DNA of 64,000 nt from Alligator mississippiensis. Lineage: Eukaryota > Chordata > Crocodylia > Alligatoridae. The notes beneath the pieces are model-generated. The model saw only the letters and a list, made by a program, of their open reading frames with translations. It did not search any database and was not told the origin of the DNA. The translations under genes and the position numbers were made by a program. The DNA is taken from assembly GCF_030867095.1 (NCBI RefSeq), contig NC_081824.1, forward strand, positions 140,769,433 to 140,833,432, in the 5' to 3' direction. Shown in pieces: positions 60,401 through 64,000 of the stretch; the first letter of the stretch is position 1, and the number at the start of each line of letters is the position of its first letter.

Positions 60401-61615
60401 AGACATATTAAAAAAAAGATGTTCAGAACAATTATTCCTTTGGACACCTGCATCTTGACCAAGCCAAAATCTTGCCAGACTGTTAGCTTGCTTTAGTCAC
60501 CTAGTGGATAAAGCTGTTTTAAATACCCAGTGCCAGGAGGTCTTTCTACAAAGGCCTACTACCATGGCAGCTCTCAAATACTTGTCCTTATCTGGCAGTT
60601 TACATCTTTGTTGTATTCTTGGGGCAGCTGTACTCTACATACAACTTCCTGCCACAGGTATACATCTGTTTGACAAGACAAGGCACCTTTCCTGATCTAG
60701 TTAAAACCAAGAAACAATTACATCATTGCAACCAAAAAGATTTATTAATTCCCAAATCGGAGAGTGTCTTTTATTTCTCATCAGATACTATTTTGACAGA
60801 AGACCTCTTCTCTGTGCAGTTCAGGTTATTGTAATCTGGCTGGGGCCTCAGCCCATGTGCCTGGGTTCACATCCTGTACTCCACATGCATATGGAGCTGT
60901 GCTCACATATATATTTTCATTAGTCTTTAAAGGTGCATGTCTACTCTAACTTTTGACTGACTTCAGACTAGCTTGGCTAACTACCTCTTTCCAGCTCAGT
61001 TTCTCAGTGATTACACCCTGTTTGAATAAGAAAGGGATCTTTAGCTTAATCATTATTTTATTTCCCCATTCCAGCTTTACTGTAAAACTGTAAGAACACT
61101 TTTACAAAGCCACCCCCAAATGATAAATGGAGGAATGATTTTGGAGTTCAAAGTGTCTTGTGCAGATATTTATTCCTAATTTGATTCAGCTGATCTCACA
61201 TTTGATCTCTTTCTAAAGCTAATGATCATTTGTATTAATTTGTGTAACTTCTTCATTGTTGTATAGATCATGTTATTTCTTTGCGCATCTTAGCAATTTT
61301 CTGATACAGCTGAATCAAAAGTTGTAGCTAGATTCCAGGACAACAGAAGAACAGTGACATTGCATACTTAATGAACAGGGAGGAGGCAAAACCTTTAAGG
61401 GCCAATTACTCATTGCTTTACTAGGACAAAACCTATTATTAGGCTCTCAGACACTTAGCAGAAAGGGCTATGGGTACAGGGAGACAACTGGTTGTTAGGA
61501 TAGGTAGCCACGTTATTTGGGGGTATTGATCAGCCTGTAAGGGGAAACATCAGCCTCCCAGTATCAAGTATTTGGGGAATTCCAGATTCTCCAGGCAGCA
61601 AGAAGTGTTGTAGAG
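57466..61615. other. Intron 1, mostly unique
   Basis: No gene is supported. There are A- and T-runs at 60319-60352, a possible unclassified repeat at 60055-60290, and a GAAAGCTT-type tail at 60905-60990 (GTCTTTAAAGGTGCATGTCT, CAGACTAGCTTGGCTAAC). Confidence 0.45.
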
Positions 61616-61939
61616 CAGGGGTTGACACTGGTTTTTACAACATCTGGCCACTGCTTGTTACTAAGCCCATGCTGCAGGCTTTAAATCAGCACACCCCTAA
61701 TGACCAGCAAATGCTGGGAAAAGAATATAGAACAAGACAGGTGGATCTGGTGGACGACTCCTTTGGTGCCTGGCAGGAGCAGAATGAATAAACCAAATGC
61801 AGTAGTCAGTAGAGCCTGCAAGACCCCTCCTCCGCTGCCTTGGCTAGAGCATGCTGCTGATTCCCAGAGCTGCTGCAAGCCTGAGCCAATCATTTCTTGG
61901 GCTGGATCTGACTTGCAGGCTGTAGGTTGTCAACCCCTG
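61616..61939. mobile_element. 324-bp hAT-like MITE with near-perfect ends
   Basis: The left end CAGGGGTTGACACTGG and the reversed right end CAGGGGTTGACAACCTACAG share the first 12 bases. The flanks TTGTAGAG (61608-61615) and TTCTAGAG (61940-61947) are an 8-bp duplication at 7 of 8. There is no transposase. Confidence 0.85.
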
Positions 61940-63100
61940 TTCTAGAGGACTGTTGGAGAATAAGTAGTACACTGAAGGGGGTTGGGGGGGGCGGGAAATG
62001 ATGATGCTGGCTAGGAAGTGTCTGTTAAGTAGAGAATGTTTTGGGATTCTCCAACACCTGGGGGTAGGGGCAGGAATCCTGGTCCCCAACTGATAATCAA
62101 GAGAGAGGCTCATCCCTGAAAATACTGCCAGGATTCTGAAGGACTGTGCTATATCCAAAAGAAAGGGTGAGATATTTATTTGTATTTTTAAATGTTTTCT
62201 GCTTCCATACTAAAGTTAACGTTTTCCCTGTAAATTTTTCTTCTGTGTAATAATTCCTTTTGCTATTTTGTTGGTTTACCCAATTTGCCTGTGGTAAAGT
62301 GTAATCTCAGAACAGTTGATATCCCAGGTGTGCCTCTTTTCTAGAGGGGAGGAGGCGCCCAGAATTTTGCATGACCCAAAGGAGAGATCCCTTGGCAAAG
62401 CTTTACATGCTGTGGCTGTGGAGTCTGGTGTAAAGCAAACCTTAGTCTGTTCCTTGAGCCAAACAGCTGGACAGTGGGGAAAATGTGGTGATCCAGGGAG
62501 TCCATGACAAATAACTAGGCTTGGAAGGATTCAATTTTTATTGGTAAGTGTTGATTAATGTTGATATCGTCTCTCACTCACAGATGATGAAAGAGTATTT
62601 CCATCGTTAATACTAAAAACTTATAGAAAGTGATGTAAAAAAAAAGATTGGCTGATGAAGCGTATGATGACAGGAGCCACAGTTCTAGAGAACTGTGTTG
62701 GCTGTAGTTTGGACTCCAACTCCTAGAAACCCCAGGGGATTGGAACAAAGGAAGTGACAGAGTGGATGAGGGAGCTACAGGTGAGCAGAGTTGGGACTGA
62801 TGGCAGCTTTTTTGCTCAACTGATGGCACTCCTACAGTAGTTATGTTGGTTACAGTGGACTGTTAAAATGCACTTTAATAACAGGGGTTTTTTGGTCTCC
62901 TTTCAATAATGGGTTGCTAAAGAAAATCTATAGAGAAATACAGTGAATACCCTGACCTAGAATGAAAAACAGTTAAAAAGGCTGGCAAGGGAGACGTGGA
63001 GATTTTGCGCTACACAGTTTGAGACACAGAAGTCACCCAACAGGCAAATCACATTCCTTAACGTTTGAACAGTTAAACTCATTTGAAATTTAAAAAAAAA
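61940..63100. other. Intron 1, no gene seen
   Basis: Unique-looking sequence with a repeat-like stretch near 62690-62760 (GTAGTTTGGACTCCAACTCC) and an A-run at 63092-63106. No gene is supported. Confidence 0.45.
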
Positions 63101-63126
63101 AAAAAAAGGCAGAGACAACACAGGCT

Positions 63127-63860
63127 ATGATGGAAGCCTGCTTGGGAGGAATGAGACAATGGAAGGAAGCAGCATCAGATTTTCCTCACAATGTGGTATG
63201 TTCATTGTTCTTTGAAGCAATTCTGATTAATGTAGCTTGGAGTTTGAGCTATATGCTCTGCTTTGCAAACATGCAAGCACCATGTACTTGCCCAGAATGT
63301 TGTCAGCTGGAAGAAAAATACTTGTCTGAAGGTTTGGACACCACAAGTAGCGATTTTAAGCAAGTTTTAAGTTGTGAGAAATTTTCTTTAGTAATTGATG
63401 AAACTCCTGGGCTTGCAGGACAGTCAGCAGTTACTGACCTTGCAGTGTTCTACAGTGATAACAGAATTTTATTTACAGATTTAGTTGTTAAAATACTCTG
63501 TTGTTCATTGCAACACAGGGGTCATGTCAGTTTGGATTCAAGACGTGTTAAAGAGAGTACATCCTCACATGGGAAAATTGTTTGTCAGTCAACAGAGACT
63601 CCAGGATGTACATGCAATGCCTAGTGAAGGACTTGAAAGAAATGCATCCACATCTGCTGCACATACTTTTTTATGTGGCTGTTGATCACGTATTAAAAAC
63701 AGACGAGCTCTGTAACACCAGTGGATTTGTGTTACATTTTCCAGCAATATTTGAACATGTCAGCTAGCAAGCAAAGGCAAGCATTTTTTAAAGCCTGTGT
63801 CAGCTGCAATACAAGTTTGTCAGATTTGCATATTTCTTTCTCCCCCTCCCCCCCCCCCCC
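63127..63860 (+). pseudogene. Broken hAT-like transposase relic
   Basis: A 165-codon frame (63127-63624) contains FSLVIDETPGLAGQSAVTDL followed by AVFYSDNR. This resembles the segment around the first catalytic Asp of hAT-like transposases and host proteins derived from them (usual form: IDETTD, then a -VVRYF- strand). After a frame change, 63582-63767 continues with HPHLLHILFYVAVDHVLKTDELC and then HFPAIFEHVSASKQRQAFFKAC, which fits the family's CH..N and downstream Ser-Lys-Arg region. The frame is interrupted by stops, and a C-run follows at 63843-63862. The N-terminal zinc finger is not seen and the rest lies beyond the window. It is probably dead, and whether it mobilised the local MITEs is unknown. 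Confidence 0.5.
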
Positions 63861-64000
63861 CCAAGCAATCTCTCTGGTTTTCCTGGTCTGCTGCAGCAAA
63901 TGCACATTGGGACAGTGTCACAGACTTTCTTACTAAAGAACCAGATGCCATCACTTCAAAGGCGTGAAAGTGTGCATGATGGTCAAGGACCATGGAAACA

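Larger units (their letters stand above)
12985..64000 (+). other. QKI: QKI intron 1 (partial, runs off the window)
   Basis: The intron starts with the donor GTAAGA. The next expected coding exon should open with codons for an EISRVRKDMYND-like stretch. I did not find it by eye on the + strand, so at least 51 kb of intron 1 is present. Its first half is repeat-poor and its second half repeat-rich. Confidence 0.85.

Noticed and set aside
12985..64000. QKI exon 2
   Set aside because: I looked for codons of the expected EISRVRKDMYNDT continuation and did not find them. A translated alignment should confirm that it lies beyond the window.

Overview
This window is nuclear DNA from a sauropsid vertebrate, most likely a crocodilian. 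The evidence is a single-copy vertebrate gene start with very long non-coding flanks, many CR1-type LINE fragments with the 3'-terminal CTATGA repeats typical of reptile and bird CR1s, and many non-autonomous hAT-like DNA transposons with 8-bp target duplications. A turtle is the main alternative. No bacterial, organellar or compact-genome features are present.

The only host coding sequence I can support is the first coding exon of QKI (quaking, a STAR/KH RNA-binding protein). It lies on the + strand at 12843-12984, inside a CpG island of about 1.4 kb (roughly 11860-13270). The island holds two NRF1-type palindromes, a CRE-like site, an overlapping GC-box run, a CACGTG E-box and G-rich runs just before the AUG. 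The splice donor after codon 47 opens intron 1, which fills the rest of the window (12985-64000). By eye I found no second QKI exon.

Upstream flank (1-11860): a hairpin MITE, a decayed CR1 carrying a small MITE, mostly unique AT-rich DNA, and a 3.0-kb hAT-like element (8690-11725) ending just before the CpG island. Intron 1 is strikingly two-part. From about 14.6 to 34.6 kb it is AT-rich and nearly free of recognisable repeats, with several blocks that look like conserved non-coding sequence. From about 34.6 to 64 kb it is crowded with transposons, many nested.

The nested region is the most informative part. One old CR1 between about 46.9 and 54.3 kb was interrupted four times: by a 1.4-kb TIR element, by a 2.65-kb reverse-oriented CR1 with an unusually long, perfect 30-bp target duplication, and by two hAT-like elements. 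Several elements have boundaries I could fix from target duplications (35010-35163, 42864-43189, 45414-45749, 61616-61939) or from a second copy elsewhere in the window (8690-11725 against 52404-53367). A frameshifted hAT-like transposase relic lies at the right edge. I see no new gene system. The notable content is QKI promoter architecture and transposon stratigraphy.
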